A stretch of 49,721 bases of DNA from a bacterium (lineage in GTDB: Bacteria; Hinthialibacterota; Hinthialibacteria; Hinthialibacterales; Hinthialibacteraceae). The DNA lies in contig WGLV01000034.1 of the NCBI GenBank assembly GCA_016125385.1, positions 1 to 49,721 on the forward strand, in the 5' to 3' direction. Positions 25,972-35,246 of this stretch are shown here, one piece after another. A program made the position numbers and the translations under genes. How positions within the stretch are numbered: position 1 is the first letter of the stretch; each line of letters starts with the position of its first letter. The notes under the pieces were generated by a model. The model ran no database searches. It saw nothing but the letters and a program-made list of their open reading frames with translations, and was not told the DNA's origin.

Positions 25972-27483
25972 TCAGGCTTTGGTGAATTCGGCTTTAAACT
26001 TCTCGATCGCTTCCTTCAATTTGGCTGCAACGCCTTCTTCGACGATCTTTTTCTGCGCGATCGATTCGACGACGTCGGCGTAGTTGGTTTCGATGTACGG
26101 ATACAGTTTCTTTTCAAGTTCATGAACTCGTTCAAGCGGGACGTCATCCAGAAAACCGTGCGCGCCCGCGAAGATGATCACGACCTGCTGAGCAAGCGTC
26201 ATGGGATTGTACTGATCCTGCTTGAGGATTTCAGTCATGCGCTGGCCGCGCGTCAACTGCTGCTGAGTCGCCTTGTCCAGATCGGAGCCGAACTGGGCGA
26301 AAGCGGCGAGTTCACGGTACTGGGCGAGGTCGAGACGCAGACGGCCGGCGACCGACTTCATCGCCTTGGTCTGGGCGTTGCCGCCGACGCGCGAGACCGA
26401 CAGACCGACGTTAATCGCCGGCTTGATGCCCGCGTAGAACAGATCGGGCTCCAGATAAATCTGACCGTCGGTGATGGAAATTACGTTGGTCGGAATGTAC
26501 GCGGAAACGTCGCCCGCCTGAGTTTCGATGATCGGCAGCGCGGTCAGCGACCCGCCGCTGTTTTCATCGCTCAGTTTCGCCGCGCGTTCAAGCAGGCGGC
26601 TGTGCAGATAAAAGACGTCGCCCGGGTACGCCTCGCGGCCCGGAGGACGGCGAAGCAGCAGCGACAACTGGCGATACGCGTTGGCGTGCTTGGAAAGATC
26701 ATCATACACAACCAGCACGTGCCGGCCGCTATAGAGAAAATACTCTCCCATCGCGCATCCCGCGTAGGGAGCGATGAACTGGAGCGAGGCGGATTGTTCG
26801 GCGGTCGCGGATACGACGGTGGTGTATTCCATCGCGCCGTTCTTGGCGAGGATGTCGACCACGGCGGCGACGCTGGAGGCTTTTTGCGCGACCGCGACGT
26901 AGATGCAATACACGTCGGTGTTTTTCTGGTTGATGATCGCGTCGATGGCGATGGCTGTCTTACCGGTTCCGCGGTCGCCGATGATCAACTCACGCTGGCC
27001 TCGGCCGATCGGAATCATGGAATCGACCGCCTTGAGGCCGGTCATGAGAGGCTCTTTCACCGGCTGGCGTTGAATTACGCCGGGCGCGGGCGATTCGATG
27101 TTACGGAACTCGCTGGTGGCGATGTCGCCCTTGCCGTCGATCGGCTGGCCCAGCGCGTTGACCACGCGGCCGACCATGGCTTCGCCGACGGGAACGGAGG
27201 CGATACGGCCGGTGCGCTTAACGACGTCGCCCTCTTTGATGTTCCGGTCGGAACCGAAAATCGCGGCGCCGACGGAATTTTCTTCGAGGTTGAGCACCAT
27301 GCCCATCATGCCGCCGGGGAATTCAAGCAGTTCGCCGGCCATCGCGTCTTCAAGGCCATAGATCACGGCGATCCCATCGCCGACCTTGAGGATGCTGCCG
27401 ACGCTTTCCATCTTCAGATCGGTTTCAAACGCCGACAGTTCTTTTTCAAGAACGGATGTAATTTCTTCCGGTCGCAGAGCCAT
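25972..27483 (-). CDS. atpA: F-type ATP synthase alpha subunit
   Basis: The non-catalytic nucleotide-binding subunit of F1 has 503 residues. The Walker A loop is GDRGTGKT near 169, with the conserved [16 protein letters not shown] context, [30 protein letters not shown], and the signature [17 protein letters not shown] near 365. ATG 27483 ([16 protein letters not shown]) is the family start. A longer in-frame start at 27504 would add seven residues and include the GAGAGG ribosome binding site. It is in normal order between atpH and atpG. Confidence 0.97.
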   Translation of the reverse strand: MALRPEEITSVLEKELSAFETDLKMESVGSILKVGDGIAVIYGLEDAMAGELLEFPGGMMGMVLNLEENSVGAAIFGSDRNIKEGDVVKRTGRIASVPVGEAMVGRVVNALGQPIDGKGDIATSEFRNIESPAPGVIQRQPVKEPLMTGLKAVDSMIPIGRGQRELIIGDRGTGKTAIAIDAIINQKNTDVYCIYVAVAQKASSVAAVVDILAKNGAMEYTTVVSATAEQSASLQFIAPYAGCAMGEYFLYSGRHVLVVYDDLSKHANAYRQLSLLLRRPPGREAYPGDVFYLHSRLLERAAKLSDENSGGSLTALPIIETQAGDVSAYIPTNVISITDGQIYLEPDLFYAGIKPAINVGLSVSRVGGNAQTKAMKSVAGRLRLDLAQYRELAAFAQFGSDLDKATQQQLTRGQRMTEILKQDQYNPMTLAQQVVIIFAGAHGFLDDVPLERVHELEKKLYPYIETNYADVVESIAQKKIVEEGVAAKLKEAIEKFKAEFTKA

Positions 27484-27520
27484 TTGTTTCCAGCCTCTCT
27501 CCATATAGTCGCCGGCGGGT

Positions 27521-28078
27521 TTACGACGCCAGGCGTGCGTGCGTCAGACGGCGCCGGAGCTGGGTCAGGCGCGTCTGAATGGTGTCATCAATCAGCGTGT
27601 CTTTAAACTGAACGCGAACCCCGCCCAGAATGGCGGGATCGACCGCGTAGGTCAGTTCAAACTTGCATCCGCAATAGTCATGCAGCCGACCGCGCAACTG
27701 GTCCTTTTCTTCATCGGACAATTCGACGGCGGTGATGACCTTGCCTTCGGTGAAGCCTTTCTCCTGCTCGATCAGGTTGTGGAACTCCTCAAGGATATCG
27801 ATGAGGTGATCCAGCCGTCCTCGCTTCAGCAGAAGAAGCAGAAACCGGTACATCAGTTCGGACGCGTTGCCCTCAAAGGCGTGTTTGATGACGCCTTCTT
27901 TTTCTTCCATATTAAACTGAGGGCCTTCAAGAAACACCTTGAACCGGGGCCGGCCGATCACGAGTTCACGCAGCTCCGCCGCTTCACGCTGCGCGTCGTC
28001 CAGCGATGTTCCGTGTTTCTTCACGGCCGCGAGCAGGGCCGATGCGTAATTTTTCGCGACTTCGGGTTCCCGCTCCAC
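27521..28078 (-). CDS. atpH: F-type ATP synthase delta subunit
   Basis: Delta (OSCP) links the peripheral stalk to the top of F1. The 185-residue protein has the N-terminal six-helix domain start [17 protein letters not shown] and the C-terminal family end SYAVDP-type segment [26 protein letters not shown] followed by LTQLRRRL. It starts with GTG (28078), 2 nt after the atpF stop; GAGGAA within the end of atpF is its ribosome binding site, so the two are coupled. Confidence 0.94.
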   Translation of the reverse strand: MEREPEVAKNYASALLAAVKKHGTSLDDAQREAAELRELVIGRPRFKVFLEGPQFNMEEKEGVIKHAFEGNASELMYRFLLLLLKRGRLDHLIDILEEFHNLIEQEKGFTEGKVITAVELSDEEKDQLRGRLHDYCGCKFELTYAVDPAILGGVRVQFKDTLIDDTIQTRLTQLRRRLTHARLAS

Positions 28079-28080
28079 GG

Positions 28081-28653
28081 TCAGTTCCTCTCCAGACGAT
28101 TCAGAAAATCGCCTATCAGATCGCGGTGCTTTTGATCGTCGAGACGCTCACGGATGATCTGCTCGGTCGCGTGCAGCGTCAGGTTCACGATATCCTGCTT
28201 CAGCTCTTCACGAGCTTTCTGCGTCTCGTACTGAATATTTTCCCGGGCCTTGTCGAGCAGAGCTTCGGAGTCCTGACGGCCTTTTTCGCGAATTTCGTCG
28301 GCGGACTGCTTTCCATCGTTGAGAAGGTCCTGCATTTTTCTGCGAGCTTCCTCCTCGACGGTTTGCAGGCGCTGTTCGATTTCCGACCAGCCCTGTTCCG
28401 CCGCCAGACGGAGTTCTTCGGCCCGCTTGAGATCGGACTCGATCCGGTCACGGCGCTCGTCGATGGCGGAGAGGATGGGGCCGTAGGCGTACTTTTTCAG
28501 GATCCAGTAAACCAGGAAAAAGCACAGGATTACGGTGATGATATCGGGCAGCATCGCGATAAACTGCGATACCACCGATCCATCGCTTTCATGCCCGCCC
28601 TCGGCGGCGGCTGTCACCAGCGCCGGAAGAGCCTGAAGCAACTCGAAATTCAC
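28081..28653 (-). CDS. atpF: F-type ATP synthase subunit b
   Basis: Subunit b forms the peripheral stalk. The 190-residue protein has one N-terminal membrane helix (LPDIITVILCFFLVYWILKKYAYGPIL, about 35-60) and then a long charged coiled coil, with the family segment AIDERRDRIESDLKRAEELR. Residues 1-32 before the helix are longer than in E. coli b. The start codon is GTG, with GGAGG 9 nt upstream. Confidence 0.95.
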   Translation of the reverse strand: MNFELLQALPALVTAAAEGGHESDGSVVSQFIAMLPDIITVILCFFLVYWILKKYAYGPILSAIDERRDRIESDLKRAEELRLAAEQGWSEIEQRLQTVEEEARRKMQDLLNDGKQSADEIREKGRQDSEALLDKARENIQYETQKAREELKQDIVNLTLHATEQIIRERLDDQKHRDLIGDFLNRLERN

Positions 28654-28705
28654 GATGCCGCCTCCTCAAATCGCGCCGGCGATCCGCCGGCGCTCTCGTT
28701 TTCAA

Positions 28706-29002
<297 letters not shown>

Positions 29003-29049
29003 TCAAGCCGTCGACATTCGGCTTGGGTAATTCCGGTTTTTACCCGCGC

Positions 29050-29889
29050 TCAGTGCACGTGTTCGCCTTCGTCGTGATGCTCTTCATGCGGCAGAACCAG
29101 CGAGATATACACCGCGGAGAGCAGCATGAAGATCAACGCCTGAATCGCGCTGAGCAGGATCGCGAGAAACATAAAGGGCAGATGCAGCGGGATACCCACC
29201 GGCGCGGAAGACCACATGACGTGCATCAGCCCCACGCCCAAGAGCAACCCCACGCCCAGCAGGATTTCTTTTCCGTAGACATTTCCAAAAAGACGGCAAG
29301 CCAGCGAGATGGGCTTGATAAACTCCTCCATGACGTGGAGGGGCAGAAAAAGCGGAACCAGACACCAGCCGATCGCGTCTTTCGGCTCACCCATCAGGTG
29401 AAACAGGTATTTGGCCGGCCCGAGACGCGTGATCGCGGTGTATTGCACATAAAAGAATGTGCAGATGGCCAGCGCGGCTGTCACCTGAATATGCGCGGTG
29501 GGCGCCGCCATGAACGGAAACAATCCAAGCAGGTTCATGAACAGAATAAAAATGAACAGCGTGGCGAGAAACGGAAAGTAGCGCCGCGCTTCTTTCGGCC
29601 CCAATATCCCCTCGACGGTTTCATACAGCCCTTCGAGCAGAATCTCGGCCAGCGCCTGCATACGGCCGGGCCTCACACCCGCGTCTTTACTGGCTTTGCG
29701 GAAGAAATAGTAAATCACGCCGATGGCGATCAGGACGAAAATGACGATTTTCTCTCGTTCGAGGAAATGAAAAATCGCGTTGTTTTCGCCGAACAACTCG
29801 CCGAACATGCTGATAAACGTGGGCAGCTCGGGCGGATGACCGCCGCCTTCGGCGGCGCGGATCAACACGAGAGAGAGGAGATTATTCAT
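29050..29889 (-). CDS. atpB: F-type ATP synthase subunit a
   Basis: Subunit a provides the proton half-channels. The 279-residue membrane protein has five to six hydrophobic helices and the essential Arg in ISLACRLFGNVYGKEILLG. The second conserved helix is FLAILLSAIQALIFMLLSAVYISLVL. The C-terminus is a cytoplasmic or periplasmic tail unusually rich in His and Glu (HEEHHDEGEHVH). ATG 29889 gives a normal-length N-terminus; an open frame extends upstream through atpI but is not plausible protein. Confidence 0.95.
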   Translation of the reverse strand: MNNLLSLVLIRAAEGGGHPPELPTFISMFGELFGENNAIFHFLEREKIVIFVLIAIGVIYYFFRKASKDAGVRPGRMQALAEILLEGLYETVEGILGPKEARRYFPFLATLFIFILFMNLLGLFPFMAAPTAHIQVTAALAICTFFYVQYTAITRLGPAKYLFHLMGEPKDAIGWCLVPLFLPLHVMEEFIKPISLACRLFGNVYGKEILLGVGLLLGVGLMHVMWSSAPVGIPLHLPFMFLAILLSAIQALIFMLLSAVYISLVLPHEEHHDEGEHVH

Positions 29890-29942
29890 TCCTGTCCGTC
29901 CTTCACGGAATCGCAAACCGGAACCGTGCCCGGATTGTATTT

Positions 29943-30305
29943 CTATCGTTTGTGCTCCAGCCACGCGGCGCGTAACGCCCGCTGTAACAGGAGTACGAAG
30001 GGAATCTGAAAGCCAAGAATCGCGGCGAGGACTGAAAACCGGACCGTCAAAAATAATAATGCGCCCAACCCGTACACACCGATAATCTTGAGTTGAGCCA
30101 GCATCATGAGCCGCCACGCCCTGCGCGGGCCGAGCAACTCCACGAAAAAAATCTGCAACGCCCAGAGATTCAAGGCGGCTCCGCACCCGCCGATCGCGAC
30201 GCCGAGCGCGGCTTCCGTTCCCCAAATGAACCCGCTGAATAGGGCCAAGCCCAAGGCGGTGAGGAATGAAAGGCGAATTACTCGCCTGAGATCCTCAAGA
30301 TCCAC
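29943..30305 (-). CDS. atpI: ATP synthase subunit I (AtpI-like)
   Basis: The 120-residue protein has four predicted membrane helices, as in the ATP synthase I family, which assists c-ring assembly. It begins GTG at 30305, overlapping the 3' end of atpZ by 11 nt; GGAGAA inside atpZ serves as the ribosome binding site. Its position at the head of the operon before atpB is canonical. Sequence conservation of this family is low, so position and topology carry most of the assignment. Confidence 0.8.
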   Translation of the reverse strand: MDLEDLRRVIRLSFLTALGLALFSGFIWGTEAALGVAIGGCGAALNLWALQIFFVELLGPRRAWRLMMLAQLKIIGVYGLGALLFLTVRFSVLAAILGFQIPFVLLLQRALRAAWLEHKR

Positions 30306-30546
30306 CCATTTTCTCCAGTTGGTCCTGAATCTTTTTTATGACAAAGAACGATTGCCTGAAACCTGAAAACACGCCCAGAAGTAGAAACACAACCTTGAGC
30401 CAGGGAATCCCAAACTGCTCGCCCAGCCATTCGCCGATGAAAAAAAAGGCGATCGGATATAACGCGAGAAACACCGGGATGAATGAAGCCTGCCCGATGA
30501 TCCGCAACCAGCCGGGATCGGTTCTGCCAGGACGTTTCGTGGACAT
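30295..30546 (-). CDS. atpZ: AtpZ/AtpI-type small membrane protein
   Basis: The 83-residue protein has a short basic start and two membrane helices around about 18-40 and 49-66, with GEWLGEQFGIPWLKVVFLLLGVFSGFR. This is the pattern of the F0F1-ATPase gene1/AtpZ family, where G-x-W-L-G and the second helix are conserved. AtpZ-type proteins are thought to work with AtpI in assembly or Mg2+ handling. It is the first gene after the operon promoter. Confidence 0.8.
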   Translation of the reverse strand: MSTKRPGRTDPGWLRIIGQASFIPVFLALYPIAFFFIGEWLGEQFGIPWLKVVFLLLGVFSGFRQSFFVIKKIQDQLEKMGGS

Positions 30547-30606
30547 CGGTCCACCACAGGCGATGGGGGTATCGCTTACTTCCCCTCAGCCGAAAAATGT
30601 TGGAAC

Positions 30607-30635
30607 ATAGTAATGGCGCGCTCATGCGGTGTCAA
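30607..30635 (-). promoter_or_regulatory. Sigma-70 promoter of the ATP synthase operon
   Basis: On the minus strand a consensus TTGACA (30635-30630) and TACTAT (30612-30607) are spaced by the ideal 17 nt, about 60 nt before atpZ. This is the clearest promoter in the window. The rest of 30547-30913 is AT-rich and carries no supported gene. Confidence 0.7.
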
Positions 30636-30753
30636 CGGCCAAATCAAAAAACATGGATATTTTTTTTACTATATTGATTAGAAAAATCGAAATTACGGGA
30701 AACCCATGTAAAATTCACAACATCCGGCTCTTCCAATCATCCTATGTATTCCA

Positions 30754-30782
30754 TTCTGACGCGGCAAATGCGCGACTATAGT
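30754..30782 (+). promoter_or_regulatory. Candidate promoter of the radical SAM gene
   Basis: TTCTGA and TATAGT are spaced by 17 nt, leaving a leader of about 125 nt before the start at 30914. Confidence 0.4.
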
Positions 30783-30913
30783 ATACTGTCCGGGTCAGCG
30801 CCAGAGTCATTGGCATCGAATAATTCATAAAAAATGATCAAAATCACTTCTCATTCTGGCTGAAAAATCAACGATCTTGCATTTTTGTTAAACCGACTGG
30901 AAAAACTTAAGTT

Positions 30914-32479
30914 ATGAGCTTCACAGACCGTGTTTCACATGAAAAACACCTGCTTTCCTTCCCTGCTGCGCCTTATGGTCCGGTGGGGATGATGTATCCC
31001 AATCTGTACGGCGTGGGCATGGCGAGCCTGGGCTACCAGCAGATCTACCGCCTTTTTTCCGAATCGGGTTTCGCGGTAGAGCGGGTGTTCTGGGATAAAA
31101 AAGGCCGCGAGACGCGCAGTCTGGAGAACCGGATTCCGCTTTTTCGCTTTCCCGTACTGGCTTCTTCGTATACGTATGAACTCGATATCATTCACATTTT
31201 GCAGATGTTGATTCGAGGCGGCGTAGCCCCGTTGCGGGAAGATCGCGGGGAGGAATCCCCGATTCTGATCGTAGGCGGGCAGGCGGCGACGGCGAATGTC
31301 AGGCTGCTGACTCGTATCGCGGACGTGGTAGCGATGGGCGAAGGCGAAGCGCTTACACCGAACCTCGCGCAAGCGCTGGCTGAAACGCAGGGTCAGCCGC
31401 GCGAAACCGTATTGCGGCGCATCGCCGACACAGTGAGACACGTTTATGTCCCTTCACTTCACGGCGCCTATGACCCCATCCTTCACACCGCCCACACGCT
31501 CGACCCGCTTGACTCGGTCGACTGTCATTCGGTGATTCTCGCCGAGGCGGACGAGTTCAGCGGCGCGTTTCTTCTTGAAATGTCGCGCGGCTGCATGTAC
31601 CGCTGCAAGTTCTGCATCGTGCATTACATGAACGGTTCGGCGCGTTACCGCGACTACGACCGGCTGATCGGCGCGCTCGATCGGCATCAGGACCAATTCA
31701 GCAAGGTGGGGCTGCTGGGCGCGGCGGTCGCCGATCATCCCCGCGTCGAAGACGTGACCGAATGGCTTGTGCGGCGCGGCAAGCAGGTCGCGACCTCCTC
31801 GTTGCGCGCGGAACGCATCAGCGAGCGCTTTCTTGAACTGCTGCGGGAGGGCGGCCAGCATAACATCACGGTCGCCCCCGAAACGGGAGGAATCGAAAGC
31901 CGCAAACGCATGCGAAAGGGCGTCACTGATGAGAAATACTTTCGCCTCGCGGAAATGGCGGGCAAGCGCGGCTTCCCCAGCATGAAGTTGTATTTTGTGA
32001 TCGGAACGCCTGAGTCGGACGTGTTCGACGAAGCCACCGAGATCGTCCAGTTCGGCCGCGCGATGAACGAGGTGTTCACCAAAAGCGGCGGAGGCCGGCT
32101 GACCATCACCGTCTCGCCATTCGTTCCCAAACCAACGACGCCCTGGGCGGAGGGCTCGCTATGGGACGCGCGCGCGGTCAAGAAAGCCTCGCGCATCATC
32201 CGCAAGGAGCTGGCATTTCGCGAGAACGTCAAGGTTCCGCCAGTCAACGTGAAAGAAGCGCTGGCCGAGACGGCGTTATCATGGGCGGGTGAGGAGATCA
32301 CCGGCGAGTTGATCGATCTGGCGATGAAAGAAGACGGCCTGGAAAGCGCGTTTTCAAACTTCGATTTCAGTACGCTGGCGCGCGACGCCGGCGCCGCCGC
32401 CCTGCCCCACGAGACCGAACTCGCCTACATGGCGAAAGTCAATCAGTCACGTTCGACCGCTGAATCACACTCGGCATAA
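30914..32479 (+). CDS. Radical SAM protein with N-terminal cobalamin-binding-like domain
   Basis: The 521-residue protein holds the radical SAM cluster motif C227-x3-C231-x2-C234 (SRGCMYRCKFC), which binds a 4Fe-4S cluster and generates the 5'-deoxyadenosyl radical. Residues 1-180 resemble the Rossmann-like B12-binding domain common in the B12-radical SAM class (PNLYGVGMASLGYQQIYRLF, ILIVGGQAATANVRLL, VVAMGEGE), but the DxHxxG cobalamin ligand motif is not seen. VAPETGGIESRKRMRKG and MKLYFVIGTPES are typical barrel blocks. Overall it resembles the TIGR03960/YgiQ-like group, whose reactions are mostly unknown. No reliable Shine-Dalgarno is visible. The CPBP gene starts 42 nt downstream, so the pair may be cotranscribed. 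Confidence 0.85.
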   Translation: MSFTDRVSHEKHLLSFPAAPYGPVGMMYPNLYGVGMASLGYQQIYRLFSESGFAVERVFWDKKGRETRSLENRIPLFRFPVLASSYTYELDIIHILQMLIRGGVAPLREDRGEESPILIVGGQAATANVRLLTRIADVVAMGEGEALTPNLAQALAETQGQPRETVLRRIADTVRHVYVPSLHGAYDPILHTAHTLDPLDSVDCHSVILAEADEFSGAFLLEMSRGCMYRCKFCIVHYMNGSARYRDYDRLIGALDRHQDQFSKVGLLGAAVADHPRVEDVTEWLVRRGKQVATSSLRAERISERFLELLREGGQHNITVAPETGGIESRKRMRKGVTDEKYFRLAEMAGKRGFPSMKLYFVIGTPESDVFDEATEIVQFGRAMNEVFTKSGGGRLTITVSPFVPKPTTPWAEGSLWDARAVKKASRIIRKELAFRENVKVPPVNVKEALAETALSWAGEEITGELIDLAMKEDGLESAFSNFDFSTLARDAGAAALPHETELAYMAKVNQSRSTAESHSA

Positions 32480-32521
32480 CTCACGAATCGACCCAAAACG
32501 TGGTAGGATGTTCAACCACGT

Positions 32522-33418
32522 ATGAACAGAACCATCGTCCTTCGAATCATTGGCGTTATTCTCGCGGCGTCGCTGCTCGCGTGCGTTCTCTACTCCCCCG
32601 TCTTCGCAATGGTCGCGTCATGGGACTGGACCTATCCACCCGATCGCGTGTTTCGCCGCGTGTGGATGCTCAGCGTAATCGCCGGGCTGATTGGCGGCGG
32701 GCGCTGGCTGGGGTTTCGTCATCCCGCGCGGGTTGGATATCGCTTCAGCGCGGGCTGGGCGCGTAACGTCGCGTGGGGCGCAATCATCGCGTGGGGATTC
32801 CTTGGCGCGCTCACCGGCCTCTACCTGCTGGGGGGAGCGTGGAGGTTTCAACACGAATATAACCTGACCAAAGCGTTGATCGCCGGACTGATTCGCGGGG
32901 CGCTGGTGGCGGGGTTGGAGGAATACGTCTTTCGCGGGCTGATCTATTCATCGCTGCGCGTCCGCTGGAGCTGGTTCAGGGCGGCGGCATTCTGCAGCGC
33001 GATCTTCGCCTCGCTTCATTTTCTGACCGGCGCGGGACACGCCGCCGTGGAAGCGCCGGACGCGTGGTGGATGGGCTTTTATCTCTGTGGAACCATGACG
33101 CTCAATATGCTGTATCACTTCACCCCCTTCCCCGATGCGCTTTCACTCTTCTTCGTAGGGATGATTCTTTGTTATGCGGTCGAGAAAACACGAACGCTCT
33201 GGTATGGCGTGGGGCTGCATGGCGGCTGGGTGTGGTGCGCGGCGGTGTTGAGCGAGGTTTTCAGCCGCACGGGACGCATCGATACATATTACATTGGCGG
33301 CTCGCGCCTGTTCGACGGCGTCATCCCGATGGCGGGTATGGCGGTGGTGTTTCCCATCACCTGGTGGCTGATCCACCGGGGCTGGGCGGCGACGCAGCCC
33401 GATTTTGAATCAGAATGA
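32522..33418 (+). CDS. CPBP family intramembrane metalloprotease
   Basis: The 298-residue membrane protein has about seven hydrophobic helices and the motifs of the CAAX protease/bacteriocin-processing (Abi/CPBP) family: Glu133-Glu134-x3-Arg138 in GLEEYVFRGL, Phe162-x3-His166 in IFASLHFL, and a later His-containing helix LHGGWVW. Members are metal-dependent proteases in the membrane with diverse roles. The gene follows a radical SAM gene, and nothing around it indicates a peptide substrate. Confidence 0.88.
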   Translation: MNRTIVLRIIGVILAASLLACVLYSPVFAMVASWDWTYPPDRVFRRVWMLSVIAGLIGGGRWLGFRHPARVGYRFSAGWARNVAWGAIIAWGFLGALTGLYLLGGAWRFQHEYNLTKALIAGLIRGALVAGLEEYVFRGLIYSSLRVRWSWFRAAAFCSAIFASLHFLTGAGHAAVEAPDAWWMGFYLCGTMTLNMLYHFTPFPDALSLFFVGMILCYAVEKTRTLWYGVGLHGGWVWCAAVLSEVFSRTGRIDTYYIGGSRLFDGVIPMAGMAVVFPITWWLIHRGWAATQPDFESE

Positions 33419-33443
33419 AGCCGTCACGCATCCAAGACCTCGC

Positions 33444-33719
33444 TTATAAATTGAATCCTTTGATAAATTCCGCGAACTGAGACCACCCGGTGGCGGCTTT
33501 GATCACTGTCGGAACGGAGATCCCCGCGAACAGCCCCAGACAAATCGCCCATGTAATCAGGTAAGTCACCGTCTCTCCCCAGAAGACGTCGCGATGGTGT
33601 TCTTCGCTCTTCAATTCACGCAGACGGGCGATTTCCGTCGGCAGTTTGTTCAGCATGACGAAAAACCAGCCGACTCCTCCAATCGCGAACGCGTAATATA
33701 CGATTCCAGCCAGCATCAT
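33444..33719 (-). CDS. Small membrane protein, unknown function
   Basis: The 91-residue protein has two membrane helices (about 4-22 and 52-72) joined by a charged, helical loop (LPTEIARLRELKSEEHHRDVFW). No family is recognised. GGGAG lies 7 nt before the ATG at 33719. It lies between the convergent CPBP gene and the porin gene, whose terminator is upstream of it, so it appears to be transcribed on its own. Confidence 0.65.
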   Translation of the reverse strand: MMLAGIVYYAFAIGGVGWFFVMLNKLPTEIARLRELKSEEHHRDVFWGETVTYLITWAICLGLFAGISVPTVIKAATGWSQFAEFIKGFNL

Positions 33720-33795
33720 GAACGCTCCCGTGTTTGAATTACGCTATTCTTATAGATACGCGAATATTGTTCGATTTATTCCATAAAACTCCCAA

Positions 33796-33830
33796 ATAAA
33801 AACGGGCGGCTGTTTGAAGGCCGCCCGTTT
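33796..33830 (-). terminator. Rho-independent terminator of the porin gene
   Basis: ACGGGCGGC and GCCGCCCGT pair across a 9-nt loop; on the minus strand a TTTTTATTT tract follows. Confidence 0.8.
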
Positions 33831-33870
33831 CTGGTTCCCGAAGATGCACACGCCAGATAGCGCGTGACGA

Positions 33871-34992
33871 TTAGAAACTATAGATTACTTCCAATGAGAC
33901 CGTGTCCTGCGCATCGTCAAGACCGGAATCATCGACGAAGATATCTTCGCTGGCGTCATCATGCCGGTATTCGACGCGGGTCAGCAGACCGTCGACCACC
34001 TGATACCCCAGGGTCGCGGTGATTTCCCACAGATTGGTGTTGGTGTTGGGCGCCAGCGGCGCGAACAGACGAATGTTATCGTTGTCTTCAAACCATTCGC
34101 CGCGTAATGCCGCGTAAATCTTGTCGTTAACGTCGTAGCGGGCGTATCCACCCACGCCCCACCACTGCGCGTCGCCGCCATTGAGGTCGGCGTCTTCCGA
34201 GTCGCCATAGTCAAAATTCGCGCCGAGACGAAGCTGATCGGTCGCCTGATAGGTTCCAACCAGATCGTATAGCCAAGTGTAACTGCCGTTATCGCCCGGC
34301 ATTTCAGGGCCGTAGGAAAACGAATTCTGAATGAAAATCTTTTCTGTCGGCATGGCGCGAATCGCGACCGAGTGAGACAGGCTGTCGTTGGTGTCTTCCA
34401 CCGTGTCCCAGCCCTGGGTCAGAGCATAACTGACTTCCCACATTTCATTCACGGTGTAAGTGAATCGCGCGCCGGTGTTGGTGTGGGGAATCGCGTAACC
34501 GAACAGCAACGAACGACTGAATTGATCGTTCATTCCACTTTCGATCTCTTCATACCCGAAAAACGACTTGAAGCGTCCCACGTCAATCGTCAGACCGTTG
34601 CCTACGGGAGCGATGTAGGAGAGATAGGCCTGATAAATGTTCAGGTTGCCGTCGTCGAGCACGCCGTCGCCGCCGCCCAGAATGGGAGCGTCTTCCCCGT
34701 ACATCATGTCAACGCGGAAGCCGACTTCGTCCACATCTTCGGGGAGTTTATCAAACGAAAACTGCAACGCATGAAAGTCGACGAAGTCGCCTTCATCATT
34801 GTCGAAGTAGCGGTACGAATTCATATCCGTGGAGGGATCGCTCAAGTTGTAGTTAAAGCCCAAGTCGATATAGCCGCCGATCTCGATTCCCCACAGCATG
34901 TCTGATGTCGCGTCGGCCAACGGCCCCGCGGAAACAGGAATCGCCATTGCGCAAATCGCAACGGCGCATGCGAGAATGACTTTGTTTTTCAT
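33871..34992 (-). CDS. Outer membrane beta-barrel porin (OmpL/BBP2-like)
   Basis: The 373-residue precursor has a Sec signal peptide (about 1-22, ending IPVSA) and an acidic beta-barrel pattern of alternating residues. Features of the putative beta-barrel porin-2 family are visible: IEIGGYIDLGFNYN at the start of the mature chain, FRVDMMYGEDAP, the block YQAYLSYIAPVGNGLTIDVGRFKSFFGYEEIES, and RSLLFGYAIPHTNTGARFTY. The last strand LEVIYSF ends in Phe with alternating hydrophobics, the classical BAM recognition signal, which shows the cell has an outer membrane. AAGGAG lies 7 nt before the ATG. The gene is monocistronic with its own terminator. Solute specificity is unknown. Confidence 0.9.
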   Translation of the reverse strand: MKNKVILACAVAICAMAIPVSAGPLADATSDMLWGIEIGGYIDLGFNYNLSDPSTDMNSYRYFDNDEGDFVDFHALQFSFDKLPEDVDEVGFRVDMMYGEDAPILGGGDGVLDDGNLNIYQAYLSYIAPVGNGLTIDVGRFKSFFGYEEIESGMNDQFSRSLLFGYAIPHTNTGARFTYTVNEMWEVSYALTQGWDTVEDTNDSLSHSVAIRAMPTEKIFIQNSFSYGPEMPGDNGSYTWLYDLVGTYQATDQLRLGANFDYGDSEDADLNGGDAQWWGVGGYARYDVNDKIYAALRGEWFEDNDNIRLFAPLAPNTNTNLWEITATLGYQVVDGLLTRVEYRHDDASEDIFVDDSGLDDAQDTVSLEVIYSF

Positions 34993-35008
34993 CGTGAACT
35001 CCTTACCT

Positions 35009-35031
35009 CTTTCAACGAAAGATGTTGAAAG
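35009..35031. promoter_or_regulatory. Hairpin in the porin leader
   Basis: CTTTCAAC and GTTGAAAG form an 8 bp stem with a 7-nt loop, immediately upstream of the porin ribosome binding site (minus strand). A second dyad, CACTCAGTG, follows at 35032-35040. It could influence mRNA stability or translation. Confidence 0.4.
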
Positions 35032-35246
35032 CACTCAGTGAACTGCTCTGAAACAATCGGGAACCAGACATATATTGTAAGGTTCATCGTCTCAGTCTCA
35101 ATCATTTCCCCGGAAAAATCAGACTTGGGTGTAGCAATCGCACCACAGAAATAACAAAATTGTTGCGTTACCTCGCGCCAAATCCCATAATTTCATGCGA
35201 GGTCCGCTTGACAGGGCGCGTCTCGCCGAGTTTTAGATTAATCGGA

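Noticed and set aside
33871-34992. The porin as a further carrier of the C-terminal DW-x-L-aromatic tail
   Set aside because: Its end, LEVIYSF, has the alternating hydrophobic pattern of a BAM signal and no Asp-Trp, so it is a different signal.
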